The notes below the pieces were generated by a model, which was not told where the DNA came from, ran no database searches, and saw only the letters and a list, made by a program, of their open reading frames with translations. This document shows positions 38,167 to 50,921 of a stretch of DNA of 64,000 nt, in pieces; within the stretch, counting starts at the first letter, position 1, and every line of letters begins with the position of its first letter. Location of the stretch: the NCBI RefSeq assembly GCF_036884655.1, contig NC_088340.1, forward strand, positions 1,936,001 through 2,000,000, read 5' to 3'. A program made the position numbers and the translations under genes. This DNA comes from Musa acuminata AAA Group (Eukaryota > Streptophyta > Magnoliopsida > Zingiberales > Musaceae).

Positions 38167-38646
38167 AGTGCAAATATATCTGGCTTTCTCTTTTCATCTA
38201 CCTAAGTAGATTTCCAGAGGTGATTAGCTATATATACCTCACATCACCATCGTCCTGATCACGGGAGGTGGAGTGATGCAATCGCAGGTATGCTGATGGC
38301 AGCAAGATATCGTCGGATGCACTGAGCCAAATCAAAGGATAGATCATTTTTCGTCTTTTAATTTTGTGTTTTTTTCCCTTTTCGAAAAAAGGAGTTGCTT
38401 GATGGACATGAGATCGGATGGCCATGGATGCTGCAATCATGTAAGATCAGAAATCACGTAATTATTTGCTAAATTTGTATTTCTGTATCAGTCGTGTACC
38501 CTTTTTTAAGGGGGGTTTGGAAATTATATATCTGCTACTTTGATATATATATTCAAATATTTAGATTTCTTAAATTTTAAATTCAGAGAATAAATATGAA
38601 AATCGCCAACTTTGTAGGGATATATGTATATATATATATGTATATA

Positions 38647-38715
<69 letters not shown>

Positions 38716-40260
38716 ATAAATTTCACCAAATATAATATGGATGCACACCGGAGAGAACTTCCATGCGTCAGGTCGTCGGCTACCGCAAGCAGAGCGTGGC
38801 TGTTGCAAGGCATGCCGAATCTGAGGCCACAAAGAACGAAGGGACGACTGGTGCTGCTGGCTATGGCAACGGAGACGACGCCCACCAGCGCGTACCGCAC
38901 GGGAACACGTAGTCGTCGCCTTCGTCGTTGCCATGGGTTGAGATCCCGTGTCGCCTGACCTCCCTGGCTGGAGTACTGCTGCGCGCACTACCTACGTGCA
39001 GTTGGTGAATCGGAGACGCGTTTAGCCCGCAAAGATCGGAAGAGTTCCAAGGACGGAGAGGCAGAAATGAGAGAGACGAGAGAACAGAGAGAGTGAGAGG
39101 GACAGAGCCATGGCATTAGGGCGGGCGAGGAGACAGCTTTTGAGCGCCTGCGCTGTTTGTATTGATTCGCTTGGAAGCTCTCGTTCTGCTCCTGCTCTGC
39201 TCCATTGTCGATGCATGTGTGTATGGATCATATGGTTTGCTTCACCCAATACTTCAATTCGATGTCATGCAGCGCGCGCACTCTTCTCTCTCTACCCTTG
39301 TCTTCTTCCTCCGGTCACGAGCATCTCTCACTTCCTTGAGGCCGGCCAAAGGTCTTGGGATTTGCATCCCCCCCTCTCTCTCGCTGCGTTAATTATGTGA
39401 TGTACTCTGGAAGACAGGCGATTCCACTGGTTTAATCTAGCTGGCTTGAGCTTTTACAGCCAAGGAGCTGTTGACCGGATTTGACTAATCCTTCTCTCTC
39501 TGTCGCTTAACCACTGTTCTTTGGATACGTATGGACTTTTTGTTCTTGGGTTTCGGTGAGACCCTGCCTAATACCTTAGCCTTAACATGGCTATTCTATC
39601 TTGCGTGGAAAACAAGCAAACCATATCATTACCAATCAAAAAGGCTATCCAAATTGCAATTATTGTTCCAGAGTCTAAGAGAGACGGGAGACAGCGACCT
39701 GTGAAGCCATAATGCAAGATCTGGGTGCAATTTTCCCTTACACTTTCAGCTTATCTCTATCTAACTATGTACAATATAATATAGATCTTGTGGGAGAAAG
39801 TGAGCTCGTACAGCAGCTTATTTATGGTTGAGCCAATCAATGTATACCACTTTATTTCCCTCTTTTGTTATCGTCTTCTTCTTTTGTTTTCTTTTCTTTG
39901 TCACTGTCAGAGTTTGATCTGCTGTTGCGGTTAATGAATTAGTCAGAAAAGTGTGGCCTGACCATCGCCGATTGCCAGTTGCCATCCATCAGTCTTCTTG
40001 GAGTTTTTTACTTTAACCACATGAAAGCAGCGTGAAAGAGAGACCACTGCCGTGTGCAAGCTGGGATAAACTCTCCCTCTTTCCCACTCCCTGCACTCTC
40101 TTGCCACTTAATCTAAGCGCAGAGGAGAGTAGTGGGAGGGAAGACATCGGAGTAGCAGCAAGCCAGCAGGCAAGCACGATCTCATGCTCACAAAAGAAAG
40201 AGAAGGAAGAGCAGTCTGTCTTTAGTCTCCTTACGCCTGAGCTTACTTATACTTGCATGC
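34931..40260. other. Long interval without a supported gene
   Basis: Contains (TA)n at about 35320-35360, (GA)n of about 48 bases at about 38117-38164, and a TA-rich run at about 38620-38712. Between 36780 and 37050 and at 37488-37570 there are exon-like open pieces bounded by AG and GT that I cannot assign. A GC-rich island at 38730-39400 has open frames on both strands but no recognised protein. The last part (about 39900-40260) is the leader of the AHL gene. Confidence 0.35.
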
Positions 40261-43200
40261 ATGGACGGGGGGGAGAGCACTGTGGTTTCGGTGTGTGCAG
40301 TCGGAGATGGTGGTGGAACTGGAGACGGAGCAGGAATACAAGCAGCAGCGAAGGACTACTCCGCCGCGTCTACTCCGTCTCCCTCGCCACCGGCAGCGGC
40401 CTTCCCCGGCGTGGTTGGTGGGGTGATGGGCATGCCCGTGCCGCCGCCTGAAGGGGTTGCCCAGGCCATGGGGACGATGGGGAGTGGCGGCGGTGGGAGC
40501 AGCGGGGCCGACCTTTTCGGAAGGAAGAAGAAAGGGAGGCCCAGGAAGTACGGACCGGACGGCATGGCCTTGGCGCTGTCGCCGACCTCCGGCTCCCCTT
40601 TCTCCCCCCTTTCCTCCGACGGCAAACGGGGTAGAGGGCGGCCACCCGGCTCCGGCAAATACCAGCTCCTTGCGTCTCTTGGTAACATGATACACCCTCC
40701 TCTTCTTTGACACTCTGTTTGACTCGGTAGTGGTTTCCCTAAAACCAGATACAAACAGTGACTCACATCCAACACTGGAAATGTGTATTAACTGCAACGA
40801 GCTGAACAACACCTCTCTTTCAATCACTGTTCTTTCCTCTTTTTGTATCAAGATTATGACTTGCAACTGTTAGATAGATCACATAAGTCGTTTATATTTC
40901 AAAGAGATGTTGGAAGTCGTTGTTTTTCTGTATATTTGCTCTGTATGATAGCTTGTTTGCATGAATTTGTTGTTGTTGTTGCATTCGGTCAGCAATCATA
41001 TTATGATCGTAAAAAGAGGGGAATTTAAAGGTGAATAGCTCAGCATATATCTTGATTTCTGTACTTGACAGGGGAGTGGTTTGCATACACAGCTGGTGGG
41101 AATTTTATGCCGCATGTTGTGACCATTGCCACGGGGGAGGTGATACATTCCCAACCTATATTGCCTTCAATCTTATTATTCGCTTTCTTCGAGTTCCTGG
41201 CCAGTGAAGATCAGATGTCTTATGATCGAAGTCGTGCACACGGCTTTGACATTATGCTGTTGGATTGTGTTCTTGCAGGATATTGCTGCCAGAATTCTCT
41301 CCTTCTCCCAAAAGGGTACGCGGTCCATCTGCATACTATCGGCAAATGGGGCTGTCTCGAATGTTACCATACGCCAGCCAGGTTCCTCCGGTGGTACATT
41401 GACTTATGAGGTATGGAGCATCAACCATTCTATTTGTGCCCTTTTGTTTCTTTGCTCGGTTATTGTTCAGAAGGCTATTCCTGAATGTTAATCTTTTTAG
41501 CTGCTGTACTCTTTAATTGGCTACACTCATCTTTTAAGGGTTCAAATTGATCTCGTAAATCAACTCTCAATTGCCAGATGAATGAGGAAAATATTCTCCA
41601 TAGGTATTCAACTTAGATAATAACACACAAATCGTATATGTTTGATAGTAGAAGCTTAACAAATAACAAATATTAGTCAGTTTCACAAGATGTAAGTCAT
41701 ATCTAGAGACCGGCACGGGCTTGCGGTAATCCTTCAAATGTACACTTGTTGGTCCAACATGCTTAATGTTCTTGATGATTATATATTGAGCTTTTAGTAA
41801 TATTTTACTGAATAGACTTTCTAGCATGACATTGGCAAACTATTCCCTAACAAGTCATTTTTTGCACCTTTAAGGCCATTGTTTATTGCCTGCCCAATTT
41901 TATTTACTCTAGCTATCTGGATATTCATTAAATTTTTATGCTTTTCTCAAATTTCTTTCAATTTTTATGTAATGTCATCGTGCTCATAAATACATACAGG
42001 GCCGTTTTGAGATTCTATCTCTGTCTGGGTCCTTCACGACCACTGAAAATGGTGGCGTACGAAGTAGAACCGGTGGGATAAGCGTATCACTTGCTGGTCC
42101 TGATGGCCGTGTTATTGGTGGAGGAGTTGTAGGATTGTTGCTTGCTGCGAGTCCGATTCAGGTCCCATTCTTGTTTCCATTTGATTTTACTATATTTGTT
42201 ACATCTAACGTAGATACTGATGACATGTTCTATGCCCGAGAGTGGTCTAACATTGAATGGATGGTATAAGAAGAAACGGTAGTCATACTTGCAACTTCTA
42301 GTTGAAATAGATTTATAACCTTTGTTATGCTGATGCCATTCTTGTTTTTGCATCATTTTGCTCTGGTAAAAGTTGTTTAAACTGCGCTTTCAATACGTGA
42401 AAACAGCAAGCATGTCAGTATGATCAGAAATATGAATCTTTGAGTAAAAGCTGAGTGTATTTCGATACTTCAGAAGTTTGTTATGTATCTCATGTCATGG
42501 GCTATATATGTGTATTCTGTTGTCATTGCAGGGTTACAATAAACATCAGAAGTTTCAGGAGATACACATAAAATTGTTCCATTTAGTAAACCATATCATG
42601 TTGTACATAGAACATCAGCTAAATTAAATATTGGCCGGTTAAACAAGTCCTAAAAGTAATGAAGACCAAATTTGAAAATGAGAACCACCAAACTCCATCA
42701 CTTCTATAAAGGTCCATCTTGTAAAATAGTAAGTAAACTGGCTTAAAGGGGTACCAAAGGGTCTCTAACCATGATGGCAGACATGATAACCAACAGATAT
42801 GATATTTGTCAAACATTTGATGCATTTAATCTTTAAAGTTTTATACAAAATTACATAGTAGTTATTTTGACCCTTTTAGGAACCTAGAATTTTTCCTCAG
42901 TTGGTAAGAAAACCAAGCCTCTATATCTTTTCGTGTTAAATATTTTGATTTTCATTAGTTTGTTAAATAAAGCTACATACTGTAAAGTGTTTTTTTTCTA
43001 TTGCATACATGCTCGGTATGCATTTTCTTCTCTAGTAAACTCTTTAGTTTCTCAGTTTCTCTTTTTATTTTTTTAAATTTTCTTGAGAAAAGTGACAAAG
43101 ACTTAGATCTTTTTTGCTATGTATTTAATGAGTCAATGGTTATATGGAGTAGAATACCTCATTGTATAAACTGTTATTTGTTCTTATAAGTAGGCAGAGC

Positions 43201-44006
43201 AAAATGGTTTTTCATTTTCTTATGGTCCTTTTGCTCATCAATTTGACCCAATGCAAATATGGATTGGACACGTTGACTAGGTTGGTCCCGTACTATTTGT
43301 ATTCAATCCAGACTGAGACAGACCTTTAATGTAATGTCCAAAGTTCATGTAAAATTCAATGTCTCAACTAAAATCTTGCCACTTGTAACCAAAAAGAAGA
43401 AAAAAAAATCAAAATTGTTCAGCAATTTTATCATTATTATTTCTTCACGGTTGTTGTTTGTGTTCTTATTGTCGGTTATATTTGCATGACACAGTTACTC
43501 TTTCTACCTGCAATTGAAATTAAGGATAAATTATTCCTGGGTTTTGATTAGTTTATCACAAATAGCGAAAGGGGAGAATAGAGCTGTCTGAACTTGAACA
43601 AGGATCATTTTACAAATAGTATTGTATATCCACAAATTAGTAGGGAACATTTTGGTGCATGATAATTAGCAGTTTGATCTCTTTTATATTGAATTATCAG
43701 GTGGTGGTTGGAAGCTTCAAGCTAAACGCTTTCAAGGAGCAAAAAGCAAAACCGACACAGCAAACACCTTTTGCAGCAGTTCCAGCAAACACTGGTATGT
43801 TGATGGATGCGAGGCCAATTTCGCAGGCGAACCCTGAAGATGACTGCGAGATCCCAACCTCATCGTTAACTGGGCAATCCCATGCCGAAAACAGCATGCA
43901 CAACTCCACTCCAAACTCCACTCTGCACGCAGCAGGTTGGCACGGCCTGCAGTCATCAGAGCATGATCCTTCTCCTGATATTAACATATGCTTACAGGGA
44001 GATTAG
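40261..44006 (+). CDS. AT-hook motif nuclear-localized protein (AHL), 362 aa
   Basis: DNA-binding regulator that binds the minor groove of AT-rich DNA and forms multimers through its PPC/DUF296 domain. Exons: 40261-40681, 41072-41139, 41279-41410, 42000-42161 and 43701-44006. They sum to 1089 bases, 363 codons with stop, all GT-AG. Two AT-hooks are visible: KKKGRPRKYG at about residues 89-98 and KRGRGRPPGS at about 122-131. The PPC domain follows from about residue 141 (GEWFAYTAGGNFMPHVVTIA) through the GRFEILSLSGSF core to VVVGSFKLNAF. Two hooks and an intron-containing structure place it in the clade B type of AHLs. The Ser/Thr/Gln-rich C-terminus is unstructured. The reading frame is intact. 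Confidence 0.95.
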
Positions 44007-45444
44007 CATTGAGGTACTCATACCCTAACACCATCAACCTGATTAATATGATTGGTGATATTTCTGCTAGATATTAGGCTAGGAATAGTTTAGGAGTCTC
44101 ACCGGGCATCTGACTCGATGATCGAAACTTATATGTTCAAAAGTGCCTCTTGGTTTTCAGTTTGCTGATATTGTCATTGTTATTTCATTGTCATCAATGT
44201 TTCCTTGTTTGAACTATGACTTCATTTGTTAGTAAGACCTCTGTACTTCAATTGAATTCATGATAACTGCTGATGTCAAAAACTAACTTATTTCTTCGGT
44301 GACATGCATGTGTATCTACTGATCAAATACATTGGGAGCTTTCATTTTTTAAGCTGATCATGACCATGGTTGCTGTTAATAATGTAATCTAGATAGGATC
44401 TTAATGCAACTTAGCTTGTGAACACCTATAACATGGAATGAGGATCTACATGGTATGGTTGCAAATAAATTTGTGTTACTGCATCTTTTTAGGGATGTTC
44501 TTGTTCACTTTTAATGTGCCATTAAACTTGGGATGTCATATCTAAACTATGTAAAGAAAATATAATAAAAATATATCATTTGAAAATTTGCAAAGAAGAT
44601 GAATATGTAAAAGAACTCCTTTATTTTGTTAGTGTTTGAAGTATCTCTATGATGAGCATATTCCAATGTAGATTTATTTCATCACAAAAATTTGCAAAAT
44701 CATTACAAAAAAATGCAAAAGTTCAGTATCTGAAGACTTCACCATTCACATTTTTATGAGAGTCAGCTTGTAATCAATTTCACATGAAACTCAACTTCTT
44801 TAAACTTTGAGTTTTTAAAAAGATTAATAGAATTTACATAATGAAATTCAAAATCTTACACAAAATCTGGTTTGAAGCAACAATAATGCATCTTTCTTCA
44901 TCCTCATTCAGCAGCAGACTGCAACCCTAAGGCAAAATGTTTCAGCAGAGTTTATAGGAAATTAAAAACAGAGAAACCTCACAGCAAATTGTTACTACCT
45001 TTTTCTTTTCTGGGGATTATATTGACCAAAGGAAGGAGTTACCTTAATTCTCTAGGATGATTTAGATCAAATAATTTGGTGTTAATGGCAAGAACAGGCA
45101 TCTGCACTGCCTAGGAGCAGCACAAACTGAGGGACTGGAAATTCCAGATGCAGTTGTATGAACACATTAAAGACTGCATGAGAGCAGTTGTATGCTCATA
45201 GATTCATTACCACCCAAGACTTTTTTCCCTTGAGGTGGTAAAAGATTTTGTCTAGTATGTTCTTTTTTGAGTTTGTCTTCATGTTTTATATGCATGAGAT
45301 ACCAAACATGCTCACAGAAAATAAATTAGTCATGTTGTACCTTTGTGACTAACACACAAAGTGACTTAGTTGTGGAATATTCTTCATAAAGAATTCACCT
45401 GAGAAGTTCTACTCCTACTTTGACCTCATCCAGTGTCAACTATC

Positions 45445-45484
<40 letters not shown>

Positions 45485-47203
45485 ACTAAATTGACATGAA
45501 ATGAACATGAATAATTTGGATTTTAGGGGGGGGGGGGGGGGGGGGGGGTTGCATGAGCATCCACAATGAACAAGGAGGCTACTTCTTGCACCAGTAGGGT
45601 ACTCAGCTTGTGTCATGTGAAGACATAAAGTAAATGTTAATGCTTACTATTTGAAGTATTCTAGTACATCGTTTTAATGAGAGTTGTACTTGGTGGAAGC
45701 ACTGTCACATTGGTTCAAGTTCACCAATTAAATGTGTGGAGTAGTACATCAATGGGAGTAGTGTGTTAGAATAAGAAATTTAGTCCTTGAGCAAATATAT
45801 ATTAAAAGGAAGATGGGAGATGAACATGGGGTTGCTGGCCAGCCCAGAAGAGGGTGAGGACAAAGTGGAGTCAAGGAGATATAGCCTTCGACCTCCTACT
45901 CTAGCAACAATGAGAGTAAAAGAATTCCTACTCCATTGGAAAGATAATTCTCCATTGGAAAGCTTCTCTGTTACTTGACATTGCGAAACTGTCAGTGAAC
46001 AAAGATATACTGTAGCTCTACTGTTCCTCTCCAACCTTCGTTTCCGTGTTCTTGTCGGAGAATCTCTCTCGTTTGTGCTTGCGTTTCGGCTTCTTACGTT
46101 TTATTTGCAAGTCAAAGGATGATGATATTTAGACAAAAATCAATGTTGTTGATCAGAGAAGCTTTTGGCCTTCTGATGAGACAATTCGAATCAATCGAAT
46201 TTATTTTTGGAATGGGAGAGAGCAATCGATGCATTATTGTCCTCGACCGATCAACGCCCTCTCACTACCTGAACAGCGTTCAGCATATGTCTACCTATCA
46301 TCGGTGATCATCGGCTCAACAGTCCACCGTGGGACCCCCCCCCCCCCCCCCCCTCCCGTTTTCCTGAATCCTGTCGGTCGAGATGACCACGGACCTGTTG
46401 AGAGAGGAGGAGGGAGGAGGCAGGCAAGCCGCTGTTGATCTTCCATGGCGAACCACGCGCAACGAGAAGGTATTACTGTCACCAGAGATTGGGTTGTCTT
46501 TTTCTCGGAATGACCAAGCCGCTGCTGCCAAGTTGACTTCGCTCGACTCTCTCCTTCCTCTCGCAAGCCATGTGTCCGGCATTAAGTTCCGGCGACGTCG
46601 CACATTGAATGCTGCAACGCAAGCGAGGGGAACAGTGAGCCTCGACGTTGACCGCACCCCAAAGAAAACGCTGGCAGATATGTGAGTTCCTGCGTGCGGA
46701 TCCACTCCCGGGGACCTTTCGCTTCTTAGGTTGTAGTCGCTGCCAACCCATGGCAAATCAGATTCCCCACGCAACATGACAAAGCTTTATCATTCTAAGC
46801 AGGTTGCAAACTTCCGGTGGGTGCAGGACTTGGTCCTCGTTGTCTCTTTGTCCTGCGTGCCGAGTTGGGGTTGGTGGCTCTACAGTTCCTTTGTCTAACT
46901 ATACGCAAGCAAGATCTTTTGAGATCCTTATGATTAACTCACTCTTTACTGTTCTCTCGCATAGCATTATGCAGTTTTATCTTCTAAGCAAAGTATAATT
47001 CTGCCTGTTGCTGTACGACGTGAGGTTCACTGTGCAAGAAAAGGGAAGGGGGGGGGGGAGGGATTGAGATGAGATCAAGAGATCAAGTCCGGTATCAATT
47101 CGATTCCAACTGAAGTGGCCATAGAAAGCAAGAGGAAAGAGCTCAGCAAGGCGAAGATTATTCTTCCCTTCCCCTCCTTTCCACTAACCTGTCATGCTTT
47201 CCA
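44007..47203. other. Intergenic with homopolymers and microsatellites
   Basis: No supported gene. Contains (CT)n(CA)n at about 45446-45484, a run of 23 G at 45526-45548, a run of 19 C at 46335-46353, and an 11-G run at 47048-47058. A GC-richer patch at 46320-46900 has open frames on both strands but nothing recognisable. Confidence 0.5.
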
Positions 47204-47210
47204 TATAAGA
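47204..47210 (+). promoter_or_regulatory. Candidate TATA box of the DUF868 gene
   Basis: TATAAGA lies 134 bases upstream of the chosen ATG, a reasonable distance for a leader of about 100 bases. Confidence 0.35.
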
Positions 47211-47337
47211 GATTCAACTCCCCTCCTGTCGTTGCCTTTTGAGCTGTAAAATCTGGCATGCCACTCCAGGAACAAGAATGGTGGGCAGAACGAAGACGAG
47301 CCTCCTGCCTCGTAACCATCTTTTCGTCCTTCCAGCC

Positions 47338-48222
47338 ATGAAAGACTTGGCCTCGTGCTTCGGTGAGCACGCAGTTAAAGTCTCCGACACCTCCTGCTCC
47401 GGGAGCAGCAGCAGCGGCAACTCCTCCGTGATCGACAACGCCACCTCTGTTCTCAGCGCTGTGACCTGCGTCTACCGGACGAGGCTCTCCGCGCAGCAGG
47501 AGCTCCTCATCAGGGTCACCTGGTCCAAGGGGCACGTCAGCCCCACGCTATCCGTCGGCGTCGACGACGACCCGTCGAACCCCATGGTTCATGAGCTACC
47601 ACTGAGGAAGAAGAAGGGCAGCAGGACTTGCATCGCCGGGGACTTCGTCGTCGCAGTGCACTGGGACATCTCTTCAGCTAAGTACGGGTCTGGTCCTGAG
47701 CCTAGCGATGGTTTCTACGTCGTGATGGTGGTGAACTCGGAGTTCGCGCTGTTGCTTGGAGACATGAGCAAAGACTACATGAGAATGTCGGAGGAGACGC
47801 TTCCGGTCGCCGAATTCTCGATGATTAGCCGGCGAGAACAGGTCATCGGCCACGCGATTCACTCCACAAGAGCTCGGTTCCGCGACGACGGGAGCGACCA
47901 CGAGATCACCATCAAGTGCAAGGGAGACGGATGGGACAGCAGGGACTCGGAGCTGTCGGTATCGGTGGACAAGAAGAAGGTGGTGCACGTGAGGAGCCTC
48001 CGGTGGAACTTCCGGGGGAACCACACCATCTTCGTCGACGGGTCGCCGGTGGACATGATGTGGGACGTGCACGACTGGTGGTTCAGCAGCTCCTCCGGCA
48101 GCGCCGTGTTCATGTTCCGGGCGCGGAGCACGTTGGATAGCAGGCTGTGGCTGGAGGAGATGCTGCACAAGGAGCAGGGCACCTCTCGCTTCTCCCTGCT
48201 GATACAAGCCTTCAAGGGCTGA
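47338..48222 (+). CDS. DUF868 family protein, 294 aa, intronless
   Basis: Plant-specific family of unknown biochemical role. I chose the ATG at 47338 (MKDLASCFGEHAVKVSDTSC) because family members start with a similar M-[KR]-D-x-x-SCFGE motif. An in-frame ATG further upstream would add an unrelated stretch. Family landmarks in order: a Ser-rich linker; CVYRTRLSAQQELLIRVTWS; the SVGVDDDPSN segment; VHWDISSAKYGSGPEPSDGF then YVVMVVNSEFALLLGD; ISRREQVIGHAIHSTRARF; and near the C-terminus RWNFRGNHTIFVDGSPVDMM with WDVHDWWF and AVFMFRAR. It is full length, with no frame damage and high GC. The function should not be over-read. Confidence 0.93.
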   Translation: MKDLASCFGEHAVKVSDTSCSGSSSSGNSSVIDNATSVLSAVTCVYRTRLSAQQELLIRVTWSKGHVSPTLSVGVDDDPSNPMVHELPLRKKKGSRTCIAGDFVVAVHWDISSAKYGSGPEPSDGFYVVMVVNSEFALLLGDMSKDYMRMSEETLPVAEFSMISRREQVIGHAIHSTRARFRDDGSDHEITIKCKGDGWDSRDSELSVSVDKKKVVHVRSLRWNFRGNHTIFVDGSPVDMMWDVHDWWFSSSSGSAVFMFRARSTLDSRLWLEEMLHKEQGTSRFSLLIQAFKG

Positions 48223-50921
48223 GTCTGATGTTGCTTTCTTCTCCTAGTTTGTGTCTCCTCCTCCTCCTCCTCCTCCTGCTTCTTCTTTCTGCTATGTTTG
48301 GGAGGATCAGTCACCGATTTGTTTGGAGTGGTGGTTCTTTGTTGATCCAAGTTTCAGAAATGTGAATTAATAGATCGATGGAGTTGATTGTCTCTTCCCT
48401 TCTTTCTTGTTGATCATACAATCCAGATTTATACATTATCTGAAAATTATCCATCAATTGATCATCATAGAGATAAAACTTCTTCTTCTTCTTCTTTGAT
48501 TGACATGGAGATTGGCCCATGCATTCATGAGCTATGGATGAGGAAATGCTCCATGAATAGCAGCACAATTGCCCTTTAAAATATTGGCAATTACTGCCAC
48601 ATTTTCTTGAGTAACTAAAACCTCCTTATGATCACTTTGTATTATTACACCATATTGGAAGTTGAGATGTAAAAGAGAAAACAACTTCAACCTTTCCTTA
48701 GCTTCTTTTTCAGATAGTCTAATTCCTAGTTTGCTTCATACCATCCACCAACAACTCAGAAGGTGGCTTCAGTGGAAGCATGATTAACATGCCTCCTTAT
48801 ATTAATATTTTTAGATCAACAAGCATACATGAAATTTGATAATAATGATTCAATCCAAAATCTTATGTTATTAAATCATGGGTCAAACCCAACATGGCTA
48901 ATATTTTAGTCTTTGCATCAATTTTCATGTCTCACACATGGATGCCCTCTGAACTCTTTCAAATAGATTTACAGTGGAAGATAAGTTTCTCATAATTCCT
49001 TTTTATGATCTATAGTGGCACTTAATTTCTCTTAACTATTATTCATCTGTGATTTTGTGTCCTGTGTTTCACATCAGAAAGTATGCATAATGTCATCTTT
49101 TTTCTTTAAACAACCAACTTGCTGTGAATGAGAGTAGGATTTCCTTCAACCTACTACTACTACTCATACTACTACTACTACTATTACTACCACTTCAATG
49201 GAATTCAAATTGCTTGAACTATGAGGGATAAGCAGCCAACTGTTGCAACAAGAGATGGACAAAATATGTGTGAGACATTCCTTCACTTTAGAGAAAGGTA
49301 GCAGAATGTGAATAATCTCTTTACATCCATGACCAGGAGGACATGTCTCTTTCTTCAGCTGATATGATTAATGTTGCTACTAGTTTCTCACATGCACCTC
49401 GTGAGACACCTAATCAATCGATTGATTCTTGTCTCCAGGACATATACAGTGAGATGAACTGTGTCTTTAAGAGGCTAATACATAGACTTGGTTGGCATCA
49501 TAAGCTTTTCAGATCTCTCTGTTCCATAACATTTTTATGTTGATGTATTATTCTCTTGTGAAAAATTAGAGAGATTGAGATAAACATGTTCACTGAATTG
49601 CTCCCATTGAAAGAAACAAACTATACACAGCATTCAGATTGTTCTGCTATCAACAAAAGAAACAAAATATCTGGCTTAAATAACTTGCAATTACCTCTTT
49701 GGTTTATTTTAGCTTATTTTGTTTCTTTTTAGTAGAATCTTTCCATAGTCCAGGGAGAATCAACCATATCTTTTCATATACAATTGACTTAGCTACCAAA
49801 TTAGAACATAATTTGGACAGACTGAAGAAAAAGTTTCCAAATTAACTATATAACAACACTATTATGATGCTCATTGAAATAATCAAAATCATCTCCAATT
49901 CATCAAAAACATTCAGTTTCAACTTCAGTGTGAGTCCTAAAGTAATACAAGTATCATATTGCATGCAGTCCTGCTGATTGAAATTTTTGGCATCTTAATA
50001 CCACTTTCTATCACCTAAAGAGAAATCCCTTATGATGGAGATAGTTGTTGGAACCTTAAAAAGAGGGCGCACTCAAAATGTTCCAATTTATAGTTTCACA
50101 TGAGTAGCAAGGAAAAGGATTTCTTTTGTTGCCAGTTAGTGTGGAGAAAATATTCATGTGTTAGATGAAGATCAAAAGAAGACAAAAAAAGTACTGTCTC
50201 AAATTCATCGAATTAAAACTTCAACGACAAAGGCAGGAGAAGAATAGGAAAGTAAACTAGTTAGGCAAATCAATAAAGGAAACATTGATAGCTCAGGTGG
50301 CAAGGCTTTATCCTTTGTTCATGTGCAACTTGGGGTATAGATGTCTCAGCCTGTGTGAAGATAAAAAGGTTCTGATTCCAGGAGTCTTCAGTTAGATGAG
50401 TCCAGAGGTTGCTGGAATATGTTGGTGTATGTGTTGATGGTGGGGTGATCAAGAAAGGAATACTGCTTTTGTTTGGGCATTCTTTGTTCTGCCAATCTTA
50501 TGCTGATGGGATGAGTGATCTCTCTTTGGTTTACAGAGTGAATAACACAAAAATACATTTAAAATCCTGATTGGTTCGAAATATTGACCATATCAAATAT
50601 GCTACATACTTTATATTTGAACACATACTCCTCTAAATTTTTTAAAACATCTCAACATATACAGATAATATATTACATAATCAGATCAGATACATTGAAA
50701 AGAGCTAATACGTTTAGAAGCCATGTCAAACTAAAATCATTCATTGATCTTGTGGATTAACTGCCAGTATTTGTCTCAAAACAATTCAAGGATGAGTATG
50801 CTATGTATCTATCGCATTGCATACACTAACACAGATTTTCAGTCTTCTTTGAATCACCAGTTTTCTTGACATGACAAATGCACATCAGGCAGCCATGAGG
50901 ATTTTGGATGGGGTAGTCACT
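48223..50921. other. Intergenic, no gene recognised
   Basis: A (CTC)n run at about 48256-48276, a (CTT)n run near 48480-48498 and an (ACT)n run near 49150-49185. Otherwise AT-rich DNA with no coding exon supported. Confidence 0.5.

Noticed and set aside
39456..39480. Sequence resembling the start of the miR169 family (CAGCCAAGGA)
   Set aside because: The match stops after about ten bases and no foldback partner was seen nearby.
47674..48350. Minus-strand open frames of 163-177 codons
   Set aside because: Antisense shadows of the DUF868 gene; no family features.
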